From Deltaproteobacteria bacterium (lineage in GTDB: Bacteria; Desulfobacterota; Dissulfuribacteria; Dissulfuribacterales; UBA5754), in the NCBI GenBank assembly GCA_036574075.1, contig JAINCN010000011.1, positions 1 through 50,132 on the forward strand: a DNA stretch of 50,132 bases, read 5' to 3'. The notes under the pieces were generated by a model. The model was given only the letters and a program-made list of their open reading frames with translations. It had not been told where the DNA came from and made no database searches. Position numbers and translations under genes: made by a program. Shown here piece after piece: positions 33,982 to 42,047 of this stretch (the first letter of the stretch is position 1; each line of letters opens with the position of its first letter).

Positions 33982-35133
33982 ATGATGCGGCATCCCGGTA
34001 TGGAAGCGGACTTTCTGTATCTGGACTATAACGCAACGACACCGGTTGACCCGGCTGTCCGGAAGGCCGTCACGAATTGTCTTGACGAGACATGGGCAAA
34101 CCCTTCGAGCGGGCATTCCTTCGGCCGAAAGGCCCGCGAGGTGCTCGAGGCCGCCAGGTCCGACTTGGCCGATCTTATTGGGGCCGATGCCGAGGAGATC
34201 GTCTTTACGAGCGGCGGGACGGAATCCAACAATACCGTGATCCTCGGGATCGTCCCTAGCCTCTTTCCGGCAAAGGCACACGTAGTCACTACCCAGATCG
34301 AGCATCCGTCCGTCCTGAATCCTGCGATCCGCCTCATGGAGCTCGGTTATGAGGTCAGCTTCGTGGGCGTGGACAGGCATGGGATCGTTTCACCCGATGC
34401 AGTTGATGCCGCTCTGAGGCCAGAGACGGTCCTGGTCTCGGTGATGCTTGCGAACAACGAGACCGGCGCCATCCAGCCGGTAGGAGAGATCGCGCGCCGC
34501 GCCCGGGCCAGGGGTATCCTCGTCCACACGGACGCGGCCCAGGCCGTGGGCAAGATGCCCGTGGATGTCAGGGAACTCGGCGTGGATTACCTCACCGTTG
34601 CCGGACACAAACTTTATGCCCCAAAGGGGATCGGCGCACTTTTCATACGGAAAGGGGCCCAGTTTGCTCCATTTTTATACGGTTCAGGCCAGGAGGCGGG
34701 CAGAAGGCCCGGAACCGAGCCCGTACCCATGGCCGTTGGGCTTGGGGAGGCGGCCCGGCTTGCCGGAGAGGACCTTGCCGGCGAGGCCGCCAGGCTCGTC
34801 CGCCTGAGGGAAAGGCTTTTTGACGGGATCCTTTCCCTGAGACGACCGGTGGTTCGGCACGGCCTGCCCAAGACCACCCTTTCTAACACCTTGTGCATCT
34901 CCTTTCCGGGATTGATCGGCGCGAAGATACTCGAAGGGGCCTCACCCCTCATGGCGTCCACGGGGGCGGCCTGTCACGACCGGACAGTGGCCGTATCCCA
35001 CGTCCTTTCGGCCATGGGAATCGAGCGGGAAGTGGCCCTCGGAACGATCCGGCTCTCCCTCGGCAGGTGGACGCAGGACGCGGATGTGGAGAAGGCAGTG
35101 GAGGCCCTCGACCGGGGTATTCGTTCCCTGTAA
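33982..35133 (+). CDS. Cysteine desulfurase (NifS/IscS-like)
   Basis: A 383-residue PLP enzyme of the class V aminotransferase fold that mobilises sulfur from cysteine. Seen are YLDYNATTPVDPAV near 13-26, FTSGGTESNN near 76-85, the PLP lysine in VAGHKLYAPKG near 202-212, and the persulfide Cys in STGAACHD near 327-334. The short Cys loop (Gly-Ala-Ala-Cys-His) differs from the IscS type and is nearer the group-II-like or selenocysteine-lyase-like forms. No iscU or tRNA thiolase follows, so the sulfur acceptor is unknown. Start ATG 33982 has GAGGA nearby. Confidence 0.87.
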   Translation: MMRHPGMEADFLYLDYNATTPVDPAVRKAVTNCLDETWANPSSGHSFGRKAREVLEAARSDLADLIGADAEEIVFTSGGTESNNTVILGIVPSLFPAKAHVVTTQIEHPSVLNPAIRLMELGYEVSFVGVDRHGIVSPDAVDAALRPETVLVSVMLANNETGAIQPVGEIARRARARGILVHTDAAQAVGKMPVDVRELGVDYLTVAGHKLYAPKGIGALFIRKGAQFAPFLYGSGQEAGRRPGTEPVPMAVGLGEAARLAGEDLAGEAARLVRLRERLFDGILSLRRPVVRHGLPKTTLSNTLCISFPGLIGAKILEGASPLMASTGAACHDRTVAVSHVLSAMGIEREVALGTIRLSLGRWTQDADVEKAVEALDRGIRSL

Positions 35134-35234
35134 TGTACAATCTTGTCCGAAAGTCCCTGCGCTATCATGCCTTGGTTTTTCCCTCTCCTGATGGTAAAAA
35201 AACAGAAAAGATCGCGCTGCAAAAACCTAAGAAT

Positions 35235-35385
35235 CTGATCCCGCTCAAAAAGCTCGAGATGCAAGGCGCAAAATTTTCCCCCTCCCCATCCCCTCCCCCA
35301 GTGGGGGAGGGGATGGGGAACATCAGCCTCAGTGACTGGAAAATTGAAGCAACGCCGCGAGAATCGGGTTTTTCAGCGGGATCAG
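35235..35385. repeat. Palindromic repeat element between cysteine desulfurase gene and gatC
   Basis: The outer arms CTGATCCCGCTCAAAAA (35235-35251) and TTTTTCAGCGGGATCAG (35369-35385) are inverse with one mismatch. Near the centre CCCCATCCCCTCCCCC (35284-35299) and its exact inverse (35303-35318) form a 16-bp stem with a three-base loop. Between these, AATTTTCC and GGAAAATT also face each other. The 150 bp can fold as one long imperfect cruciform or RNA hairpin. It has no coding potential and is probably a dispersed repeat. Confidence 0.7.
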
Positions 35386-35402
35386 AAAAAAGTGGGGAGA
35401 AC

Positions 35403-35687
35403 ATGACGATATCCCGGTCGGAAGTAGAAAAGGTGGCGAATCTTGCGCGTCTTGCCTTTGGGTCAGACGAGATCGACGCCTTTACCAGCCAGTTGAACCT
35501 CATCCTCGAATATGTCCGCCAGATTGATGAACTCGACACCTCAGGCGTAGAGCCTACCTTTCACGCCCTCGATCTCGAAAACGTCCTTCGGGATGATGTG
35601 GTCCGGATGTCTCTTGGCCAGGCCGAGGCGCTTGCAAATGCCCCGAAGGCGGAAAATGACGCCTTTGTGGTGCCCAAGATCATCTGA
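35403..35687 (+). CDS. gatC: Aspartyl/glutamyl-tRNA amidotransferase subunit C
   Basis: The 94-residue GatC bridges GatA and GatB in the complex that converts misacylated Glu-tRNA(Gln) or Asp-tRNA(Asn) to the amide form. It starts MTISRSEVEKVANLARLAF and contains LNLILEYVRQIDELDT near 38-53 and the conserved end PKII. ATG 35403 follows GGGGAGAAC; the much longer open frame from 34893 runs through the preceding gene and the palindromic repeat and is rejected. gatA follows after 25 bases; gatB is not in the window. Confidence 0.93.
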   Translation: MTISRSEVEKVANLARLAFGSDEIDAFTSQLNLILEYVRQIDELDTSGVEPTFHALDLENVLRDDVVRMSLGQAEALANAPKAENDAFVVPKII

Positions 35688-35712
35688 AGAGATCTGAGGA
35701 GGGCCCTAAGAC

Positions 35713-37194
35713 ATGTCAGGACTCATAGATCTCCCTATCCACGAACTGGGCGTCTTGCTTGCAAAAAAGGAGATCTCCGCCAGGGAGCTCACCGAGGCCT
35801 ATTTCGCGAGGATCGAGGAGGTGGACCCATTGGTCCGGGCCTATCTCACGCTTACTCGGGAAAAGGCCATGGAACAGGCCGCTGACGCAGACGCGCGTCT
35901 TGCCTCAGGGGAAGGGGTGGGACCGCTTACCGGGATCCCTCTTGCTATCAAGGACGTCATCTGCACGAAAGGGGTGAGGACCACATGCGCATCCCGCATA
36001 CTCGAGAATTTCGTCCCTCCCTATGACGCGACCGTAATGGAGAGGCTTAATGCCCAGGGGGCGGTCATGCTCGGCAAACTCAACATGGACGAATTCGCCA
36101 TGGGTTCGTCCACTGAGAATTCTGCCTGGTTCCCCACGCGCAACCCCTGGGATCTCTCCCGCATTCCAGGGGGATCGAGCGGCGGATCCGCCGCCTCGGT
36201 GGCCGCTCGGACCTGCGCGGCCTCCCTTGGATCCGACACCGGAGGATCTATCCGTCAGCCAGCATCCCACTGCGGGGTGGTCGGGTTGAAGCCCACGTAC
36301 GGACGGGTCTCGCGTTTCGGCCTCGTGGCTTTTGCCTCCTCCCTCGACCAGATCGGGCCTTTTACCAGGGACGTGACCGACTGCGCCATTCTGCTTGAGG
36401 CCATCGCCGGACACGATCCAAGGGATTCCACCTCAAGTCCGCGCCAGGTGCCTGATTTTCGTGCTTTTCTCAGGGAGGGGCTTTCCGGCCTTCGGGTAGG
36501 CCTTCCGAGGGAGTATTTCGCAGGCGGCCTTCAGCCCGCTGTGGAGGCTGCGGTGAGAAGGGCCGTTTCTCATATGGAATCACAGGGGGCCACTGTGGTG
36601 GAGGTGGACCTTCCCCACACCCGGTACGCCGTTGCCGCTTACTACATCATCGCTCCTGCTGAGGCAAGTTCGAATCTCTCCCGATATGACGGAGTCAAGT
36701 ACGGCTATCGGGCAAAAGACGGGAAAAACCTTCTCGAGATGTACAAGAAGACCCGCTCCGAGGGATTTGGTCCTGAGGTCAAAAGACGGATCATGCTTGG
36801 GACCTACGCCCTCTCTGCCGGGTATTACGATGCCTATTACAAGAAGGCGTCCCAGGTCCGCACCCTCATCCGCCAGGATTTCGCCCGGGCCTTTGAGGTC
36901 TGCGACGTCATCGCTGGGCCGGTGGCACCCACCACCGCGTTTCGCATTGGAGAGAAGTCGGGCGATCCCCTCCAGATGTATCTCTCGGACATCTTCACCA
37001 TCGCAGCGAACCTGGCGGGTCTCCCCGCCCTTTCCGTTCCCTGCGGTTTCGACGAGTCAGGACTGCCTGTGGGTTTACACCTCATGGCAAACCACTTTGA
37101 GGAGGGCAGGCTTCTCCATGCCGCTTACAATGTTGAGCTGGCTGTGGGCACGGAACGTCCATGGCCTGACATAACCTCCCCTCAGGGGGGATAG
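35713..37194 (+). CDS. gatA: Aspartyl/glutamyl-tRNA amidotransferase subunit A
   Basis: A 493-residue amidase-signature enzyme that releases ammonia from glutamine for tRNA-dependent amidation. The Ser-cisSer-Lys triad is visible: Lys in AIKDVIC near 78-84, cis-Ser in [13 protein letters not shown] near 152-164, and the nucleophile Ser in [12 protein letters not shown] near 174-185. [20 protein letters not shown] near 195 and [10 protein letters not shown] near 368-377 fit GatA rather than other amidases. Its presence indicates that Gln-tRNA and/or Asn-tRNA is made by the indirect route. Confidence 0.95.
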   Translation: MSGLIDLPIHELGVLLAKKEISARELTEAYFARIEEVDPLVRAYLTLTREKAMEQAADADARLASGEGVGPLTGIPLAIKDVICTKGVRTTCASRILENFVPPYDATVMERLNAQGAVMLGKLNMDEFAMGSSTENSAWFPTRNPWDLSRIPGGSSGGSAASVAARTCAASLGSDTGGSIRQPASHCGVVGLKPTYGRVSRFGLVAFASSLDQIGPFTRDVTDCAILLEAIAGHDPRDSTSSPRQVPDFRAFLREGLSGLRVGLPREYFAGGLQPAVEAAVRRAVSHMESQGATVVEVDLPHTRYAVAAYYIIAPAEASSNLSRYDGVKYGYRAKDGKNLLEMYKKTRSEGFGPEVKRRIMLGTYALSAGYYDAYYKKASQVRTLIRQDFARAFEVCDVIAGPVAPTTAFRIGEKSGDPLQMYLSDIFTIAANLAGLPALSVPCGFDESGLPVGLHLMANHFEEGRLLHAAYNVELAVGTERPWPDITSPQGG

Positions 37195-37208
37195 GAGGCC
37201 TTTCCGTC

Positions 37209-37520
37209 GTGCAGAGGATCCCTATTTCCCTTGCCAGGCAAGGCATGAAGCTCGCCAAGGAGGTGCGGGACGGGGACGGTAAGGTCCTGTGCGGGGCCGG
37301 CGTGGAGCTTTCCACCTCAATGATCGAGCGTCTTGCCCGTTCGGGGGTGCATGCGGTCACCGTGGAGGGCCATCCCGTGAATCTCCCTGGCGAGAAGTCC
37401 CTGGCGGAACAGATCAGGGACCTGGAGTATCGTTTCTCCCGTGTCAAGGACGATCCGGTCCTTCGGGCCGTGTCCAGGACCATTGCCGAACACCTGGTCG
37501 AGGAGTATTCGAAGATGTGA
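37209..37520 (+). CDS. Small conserved-looking protein upstream of HDOD gene, function unknown
   Basis: A 103-residue protein I cannot assign. It starts at GTG 37209, preceded at some distance by GGAGG. The first half reads like a small beta domain (MKLAKEVRDGDGKVLCGAGV near 13-32, then SMIERLARSGVHAVTVEG), a pattern also seen at the N-terminus of some HD-domain signalling proteins. The second half is a charged helix (DLEYRFSRVKDDPVLRAV). It sits 71 bases before the HDOD gene, probably in the same operon, so a regulatory partner role is plausible but unproven. Confidence 0.55.
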   Translation: MQRIPISLARQGMKLAKEVRDGDGKVLCGAGVELSTSMIERLARSGVHAVTVEGHPVNLPGEKSLAEQIRDLEYRFSRVKDDPVLRAVSRTIAEHLVEEYSKM

Positions 37521-37591
37521 CCGCAAAGAAAATACCATTGAAGTATGATGCCGCATCTCTGCCCAACACCGTTCGTCGAGTGTGACCCGTC

Positions 37592-38458
37592 ATGACCCTT
37601 GACGCCGACAGGAAGAGGGAATTTCGTAAGAGGCTTCGGGAGATTAAGTCCCTTCCGACGCTCCCTCCCATTGCTGCAAAACTCAACGCCATGGTCGAGG
37701 ACGAGGAGGTGACTGCGGCCCAGATCGGCTCTGTCATCGAGAAGGACCAGGTCCTGACGAGCAAGCTACTCAAGATGGTGAACTCGTCCTTCTTCGGGTT
37801 TCCCCAGCGGATCGGGACGGTCTCGAACGCCGTCGTGCTCCTTGGCTTTGACGTCATCAAGACCCTCATTGTGACCTCTTCCATCTTCGAGGCCATGCAG
37901 GAGTCCGACATCGGGCTCTGGGAGCACTCCCTGGGAGTGGCTACGGCCTCCGGAATCCTCGCCCGAAGGAGGGCCGTCAAGAAACCCGAGGAGATCTCGA
38001 CCGCGGGTCTTATCCACGACCTTGGGAAGGTCGTCATCCGGGCCGAGCTTCCGCACGAATACCGTCTCTTGGAGGCCATGGCCTCGGAGCAGGGGATATC
38101 CCTCCGTGAGGCCGAGCTCGAATTCCTGGGCGTGGGACACGCCGAGATCGGGGGGATGCTCGTGAAGCAATGGCTCCTTCCAGAACGCCTCATCCAGTCC
38201 GTCTCTTTCCACCATGCCCCCGAGTCCTCCCCTGACTGCCCGGAGCTCGCCGCCATCATCCATTTTTCCGACATCCTCATCCGGGCCGTAGGGTTTGGTT
38301 CCGGCGGGGATCCCTGGGTCCCGCCCCTGGATCACAGGGCGTGGGAGAGGGTCAAGATGGGCAGGCGCGAGCTCCGCGAGGTACTTGCCGAGCTCGATGA
38401 TCTCCTCGTCGAACTCCTGGACTTCACCCTCGAGATCCGCAAGATCTCCGGGGTCTGA
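37592..38458 (+). CDS. HDOD-domain signalling protein
   Basis: A 288-residue protein dominated by an HDOD domain, a variant HD domain found in bacterial signalling. Motifs are LPTLPPIAAKLNAMVED near 21-37, LTSKLLKMVNSSFFGFP near 56-72, the HD-like LIHDLGKVVIRAELP near 141-155, and VSFHHAPE near 208-215. Most HDOD proteins lack phosphodiesterase activity and act in signal relay. It follows the small unknown protein and precedes a GGDEF protein, together suggesting a c-di-GMP or related signalling unit. The effector is unknown. Confidence 0.85.
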   Translation: MTLDADRKREFRKRLREIKSLPTLPPIAAKLNAMVEDEEVTAAQIGSVIEKDQVLTSKLLKMVNSSFFGFPQRIGTVSNAVVLLGFDVIKTLIVTSSIFEAMQESDIGLWEHSLGVATASGILARRRAVKKPEEISTAGLIHDLGKVVIRAELPHEYRLLEAMASEQGISLREAELEFLGVGHAEIGGMLVKQWLLPERLIQSVSFHHAPESSPDCPELAAIIHFSDILIRAVGFGSGGDPWVPPLDHRAWERVKMGRRELREVLAELDDLLVELLDFTLEIRKISGV

Positions 38459-38483
38459 TCCAAAGGCGGAAAGGGTCTCTTCC

Positions 38484-39410
38484 ATGGCGCGAATCGTATG
38501 TATCGGTTCCCTGCCCGACGGCCACATGCAGGCCATCGAGGCTCGGGGCCATGCCCTTCTTCATGTCTCCGGAGAGACCGATGTGCTGGATCGCCTTCTC
38601 GGATTCTCGCCTGATGTCGTGCTTGTCAGGAAGGGCCTTCCCCGATCCCTTGACATGCTCGTCGTCAGGACCCTGAAACAGGACCTGAATCTTTCCTTTC
38701 TTTCCGTCATCCTCGTCTTTTCATCCATGGACTCCATTTCGGACCTCTCATGGGAGGTGTGTCCGGCGGACGATTTCTTTTTTGAAGAGGCCTCCACGGA
38801 CGAGATCCTTTCCCGGATCGATCTTGCTGCCTTACGTATCGCTAGGCAGGGGGATCTGAATCCCCTGACCCATCTTCCCGGCAACACCTCGATCCTGAGA
38901 AGGATCCAGCACATCCTCGACGCCTGCCTGCCCCATGCGGTGGTCTATGCGGATCTGGACAACTTCAAGCCTTACAACGACCGTTATGGATTCGCCCGCG
39001 GGGACGAGATGATCCGCATGACCGCCCGGATCATTGTCCACAGTGTGGCAGAAGGTGCCGGAAGAGAGGGCTTCGCTGGGCATGTCGGCGGAGACGATTT
39101 CGTCTTCACCGTCCCCTGTTCGGCAGTGGAGGGGGTCTGCGCACGGGTAGTCAGGGAATTTTCTGGGCTGGTGACCGCCTTTTTTGATCCATCGGATCTG
39201 GATGCGGGCTATTTTGTCGGGTTTGACAGAAAGGGCAGGAATGAGACCTTTCTTCTCACGTCCCTTTCCCTTGCTGCCGTTCCGTGTCCACCTGGCCGGT
39301 TTAGGCATTACGGGGAGGTGGCGGCAGTCGCGGCCCAGGTGAAGAAGAAGGTCAAATCCCTGCCGGGAAGCGCCTATTTGATCGACCGTCGCACGAGTGG
39401 AACGGGGTGA
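38484..39410 (+). CDS. GGDEF-domain protein with degenerate receiver
   Basis: A 308-residue protein. Residues about 1-120 resemble a response-regulator receiver, but the phosphoacceptor position in PDVVLVRKGLP (about 50-60) holds Arg, so phosphorylation is unlikely. The C-terminal GGDEF domain has YADLDNFKPYNDRYGFARGD near 154-173 and the active-site motif as GGDDF near 211-215, a conservative change from GGDEF. It may still make c-di-GMP; an inhibitory RxxD site is not obvious. Start ATG 38484 is 25 bases after the HDOD stop. The 3' end overlaps the convergent lgt gene by 37 bases. Confidence 0.8.
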   Translation: MARIVCIGSLPDGHMQAIEARGHALLHVSGETDVLDRLLGFSPDVVLVRKGLPRSLDMLVVRTLKQDLNLSFLSVILVFSSMDSISDLSWEVCPADDFFFEEASTDEILSRIDLAALRIARQGDLNPLTHLPGNTSILRRIQHILDACLPHAVVYADLDNFKPYNDRYGFARGDEMIRMTARIIVHSVAEGAGREGFAGHVGGDDFVFTVPCSAVEGVCARVVREFSGLVTAFFDPSDLDAGYFVGFDRKGRNETFLLTSLSLAAVPCPPGRFRHYGEVAAVAAQVKKKVKSLPGSAYLIDRRTSGTG

Positions 39411-40189
39411 TTGCCCTTCCAGAACCAGATCCCGATCCCGGCGAGAAGGAGGGCGAAAGAGAGGACCTGACCCATGGTGAGCCAGCCGAAGGCGATGAAT
39501 CCCAGCTGGGCGTCCGGTTCGCGAAAGATCTCGGCGGAGGATCTGGCAAGGGCGTATAGGATGAGAAAGAGGGCGAATTTTTTCCCGCTCGCCCATGTGC
39601 GTTTCCTCATGGGCCAAAGCAGGGAAAAAAGCACCACTCCTTCGAGGGCGGCCTCGTAGAGCTGGGAGGGATGCCGTGGAACAAGGCCTCCCTGGGGAAA
39701 GATCATGGCCCAGGGGACATCGGATGGACGCCCGTACAGCTCCCCGTTGATGAAATTCCCGATCCTGCCCAGCCCAAGCCCCACAGGGGCGGTGATGGCG
39801 AAACGGTCCGCCCAGAGCCAGAAATCCTCTTGGTGGACCCGGCAGAAGAAGGTCCCTGCGAGTATCGCCCCTGCCACGCCCCCGTGGAAGGACATGCCGC
39901 CCGTCCAGGTGGCGAATATCTCGGCGGGGTGGTGGACGTAATATCCCCAGCCGTAAAAGATGACGTAGCCGAGGCGTCCTCCCACGACCACCCCCACGAC
40001 CAGCCACACGATGAGGGCGTCGAGTGTGGCGTACAGGGCCGGGGCCCCGGCTGGGTCCGTCTCCCTGAGTTGTTTGCGTACGAGGAAACGGGAGGCGAGG
40101 AACCCGAAGAGATACATGAGGCCGTACCACCTGAGGGCGATGGGTCCGATGCGAAAAATGACGGGATCTATCTCGGGGTAGGACAGCAT
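39374..40189 (-). CDS. lgt: Prolipoprotein diacylglyceryl transferase Lgt
   Basis: A 271-residue polytopic enzyme that moves diacylglycerol onto the lipobox Cys of prolipoproteins, the first step of lipoprotein maturation. It has about seven hydrophobic helices, the essential His in GGMSFHGG near 95-102, and the Lgt signature GRIGNFINGELYGRPSD near 138-154. The start at 40189 (MLSYPEIDPVIFRIGP) fits the family; a frame extending to 40498 crosses the divergent aminotransferase gene and is rejected. It should act on proteins such as the RlpA lipoprotein encoded here. Confidence 0.93.
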   Translation of the reverse strand: MLSYPEIDPVIFRIGPIALRWYGLMYLFGFLASRFLVRKQLRETDPAGAPALYATLDALIVWLVVGVVVGGRLGYVIFYGWGYYVHHPAEIFATWTGGMSFHGGVAGAILAGTFFCRVHQEDFWLWADRFAITAPVGLGLGRIGNFINGELYGRPSDVPWAMIFPQGGLVPRHPSQLYEAALEGVVLFSLLWPMRKRTWASGKKFALFLILYALARSSAEIFREPDAQLGFIAFGWLTMGQVLSFALLLAGIGIWFWKGNHPVPLVRRSIK

Positions 40190-40319
40190 GGGCGGGTGTC
40201 CGAGGGAGGGATTGGGGGCCTGGTTGACAAGGTATTTTCCCAAATGGTATCCCCATGGAAAATGAACACCGTATCCCTTACGATTGCAAGAGAACGGTGG
40301 AAAGACGAGGAGAATCGCC

Positions 40320-41546
40320 ATGGGTCTCACAACAGGAGATCCCATTTCATCCAAGATGATTTCGTTCATGGAGAAGTCTTCCTGGATCAGGAAGATGTTC
40401 GAGGAAGGTATCCGTCTCAAGGCCGAGCATGGGGCCGACAAGGTCTGCGATTTCAGCCTCGGGAACCCTGACCTTCCTCCTCCCGAGGCATTCAACACTG
40501 CCCTCGAACGGGCCGCCCGTGACCACTCCCGGGGAGTGCATGCCTACATGCCCAACGCGGGCCTTCTCCCGGTGAGGCAGAGGATTGCCGAGCGGATCGA
40601 AAAGGATCACGGTGTCCGGCCGGGCCCTGACGACGTGATCCTTACCTGTGGAGCGGCCGGCGGGCTCAACATCATATTCAAGGCCCTGCTCGACCCAGGC
40701 GACGAGGTCATCACCCCAAGCCCCTATTTCGTCGAGTACGGTTTCTATGTGGACAACCACGGAGGTCGCCTCGTTTCCGTGCCTACACGGCCGGACTTTT
40801 CCCTGGATCTCGAATCCATCGAAAGGGCGATAGGCGACAGGACCAAGGCGGTCCTCATCAACTCTCCTAATAACCCCACCGGGGCTATCTACTCAGAGGC
40901 CGATCTTGCCTCGCTCGCAGACATACTCGCACGCGCAGGAGTTCGACTCGGCCGTCCGGTATACCTCGTTTCGGACGAACCCTACAGGAGGCTTGCCTTT
41001 TCGGGCGAGACGGTTCCGCAGGTCCTTTCCCTTTATCCCGAGAGCATCATAACCACCTCCTTTTCCAAGGACCTTTCCATCCCAGGCGAGCGGATCGGCT
41101 ATGTAGTTGTGAACCCCAGGGCCTCACACCGGCCTCTGCTCGTAGGCGCAATGGTCCTCGCAAACCGGATCCTCGGCTTTGTAAATGCACCTGCCCTTAT
41201 GCAGCGGGTTACATCCGATGTGCTCGACATGTGCGTTGATGTCGGGGTATATGAGAGACGTCGTAACCTCTTCGCAGGGATCCTTGGGGATGCGGGCTAC
41301 GAGTTTTCCCTCCCCCGCGGGGCGTTTTATTTCTTTCCAAAGACGCCGATTCCGGACGACACCGAGTTCGTCCGTCTCTTGCAGGAAGAACTCATCCTGA
41401 CCGTTCCCGGAACGGGTTTCGGATGTCCTGGCCATTTCCGGATCGCGTTTTGCGTGGATGAGTCCGTCATCGAGCGCTCCAGGAAGGGTTTTGCCAGGGC
41501 GATGGAAAAGGCCCGCAGCCGATTGGGCGGTCAAAAGGCATTATGA
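40320..41546 (+). CDS. PLP-dependent aminotransferase, class I/II
   Basis: A 408-residue fold-type I aminotransferase. FSLGNPDLPPPEAF near 40-53, SPYFVEYGFYVDNHGG near 132-147, NSPNNPTGAIYS near 180-191, and the PLP-binding Lys in SFSKDLSIPGERIGY near 247-261 are all present. The C-terminal Arg lies in FRIAFCVD. By eye it resembles aspartate/aromatic-type enzymes, but the substrate cannot be fixed. ATG 40320 follows GAGGAGA. A possible promoter with TTGACA at 40224-40229 but a weak -10 lies upstream. It is divergent from lgt. Confidence 0.85.
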   Translation: MGLTTGDPISSKMISFMEKSSWIRKMFEEGIRLKAEHGADKVCDFSLGNPDLPPPEAFNTALERAARDHSRGVHAYMPNAGLLPVRQRIAERIEKDHGVRPGPDDVILTCGAAGGLNIIFKALLDPGDEVITPSPYFVEYGFYVDNHGGRLVSVPTRPDFSLDLESIERAIGDRTKAVLINSPNNPTGAIYSEADLASLADILARAGVRLGRPVYLVSDEPYRRLAFSGETVPQVLSLYPESIITTSFSKDLSIPGERIGYVVVNPRASHRPLLVGAMVLANRILGFVNAPALMQRVTSDVLDMCVDVGVYERRRNLFAGILGDAGYEFSLPRGAFYFFPKTPIPDDTEFVRLLQEELILTVPGTGFGCPGHFRIAFCVDESVIERSRKGFARAMEKARSRLGGQKAL

Positions 41547-41590
41547 TGATTGCGCCTTGCTGGCAGCAAGGCAGCATGGGAGGTGATGTC

Positions 41591-41788
41591 ATGAAGATGG
41601 AACAATGGATAAGGGCCATAGCTGGTACGTTCATTCTGGTCTCTGTCGGACTTGGGTATTTTGTGCACAGGTACTGGTTTTTCTTCACGGCCTTCGTTGG
41701 GCTCAACCTTCTTCAGTCGGCCTTCACGAAATGGTGTCTAATGGAGGATATCCTTGATAAACTCGGGATTGCGAAGAAAGAGCGGTGA
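41591..41788 (+). CDS. DUF2892 (YgaP-type) inner-membrane protein
   Basis: A 65-residue protein that is mostly membrane: two hydrophobic helices (about 7-22 and 27-45), with FTKWCLMEDILDKLGI near the end. This matches the small DUF2892 family, also found as the membrane part of YgaP rhodanese. The Cys in the KWC motif is conserved in the family. ATG 41591 follows a strong GGAGGTGATG site; an earlier ATG at 41543 overlaps the aminotransferase and lacks one. Function is unknown, perhaps linked to sulfur metabolism. Confidence 0.8.
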   Translation: MKMEQWIRAIAGTFILVSVGLGYFVHRYWFFFTAFVGLNLLQSAFTKWCLMEDILDKLGIAKKER

Positions 41789-41819
41789 CCTCGATCGTCC
41801 CTATATTACCAAGTTCACC

Positions 41820-41848
41820 TTGACACCCCATGGAAATGCTGTTATCAA
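41820..41848 (+). promoter_or_regulatory. Promoter of tRNA-Val (and possibly of thrS operon)
   Basis: A perfect TTGACA (41820-41825) is followed after 17 bases by TATCAA (41843-41848). The transcript would start near 41855, about 20 bases before the mature tRNA. No better promoter is seen before thrS, so this may also feed the translation operon by read-through. Confidence 0.6.
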
Positions 41849-41875
41849 CACGGACTCAAAACAGGGGCTTGGTGT

Positions 41876-41950
<75 letters not shown>

Positions 41951-42008
41951 CGAGCGCGTCCATTGCCGGTGAAATGTCGCGGGGCATCTCTCCTCCCGCT
42001 AGAAGGGG

Positions 42009-42034
42009 AAGAAGGATGCTTCTTTTTTGTTTTG
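42009..42034 (+). terminator. Intrinsic terminator or attenuator between tRNA-Val and thrS
   Basis: AAGAAG-GATG-CTTCTT (42009-42024) is followed directly by TTTTGTTTTG. The stem is short and not GC-rich, but the T-run is good. It ends only about 14 bases before the thrS start, so it either ends the tRNA transcript or attenuates thrS expression. Confidence 0.55.
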
Positions 42035-42047
42035 TCTAATGGAGAAT

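Noticed and set aside
34893-35402. Long N-terminal extension of gatC
   Set aside because: It runs through the 3' part of the desulfurase gene and a palindromic repeat, while the family start with GGGGAGAAC lies at 35403.
39374-40498. Longer Lgt frame reaching 40498
   Set aside because: The extra 103 residues overlap the divergent aminotransferase gene and do not resemble Lgt, which normally starts near the first membrane helix as at 40189.
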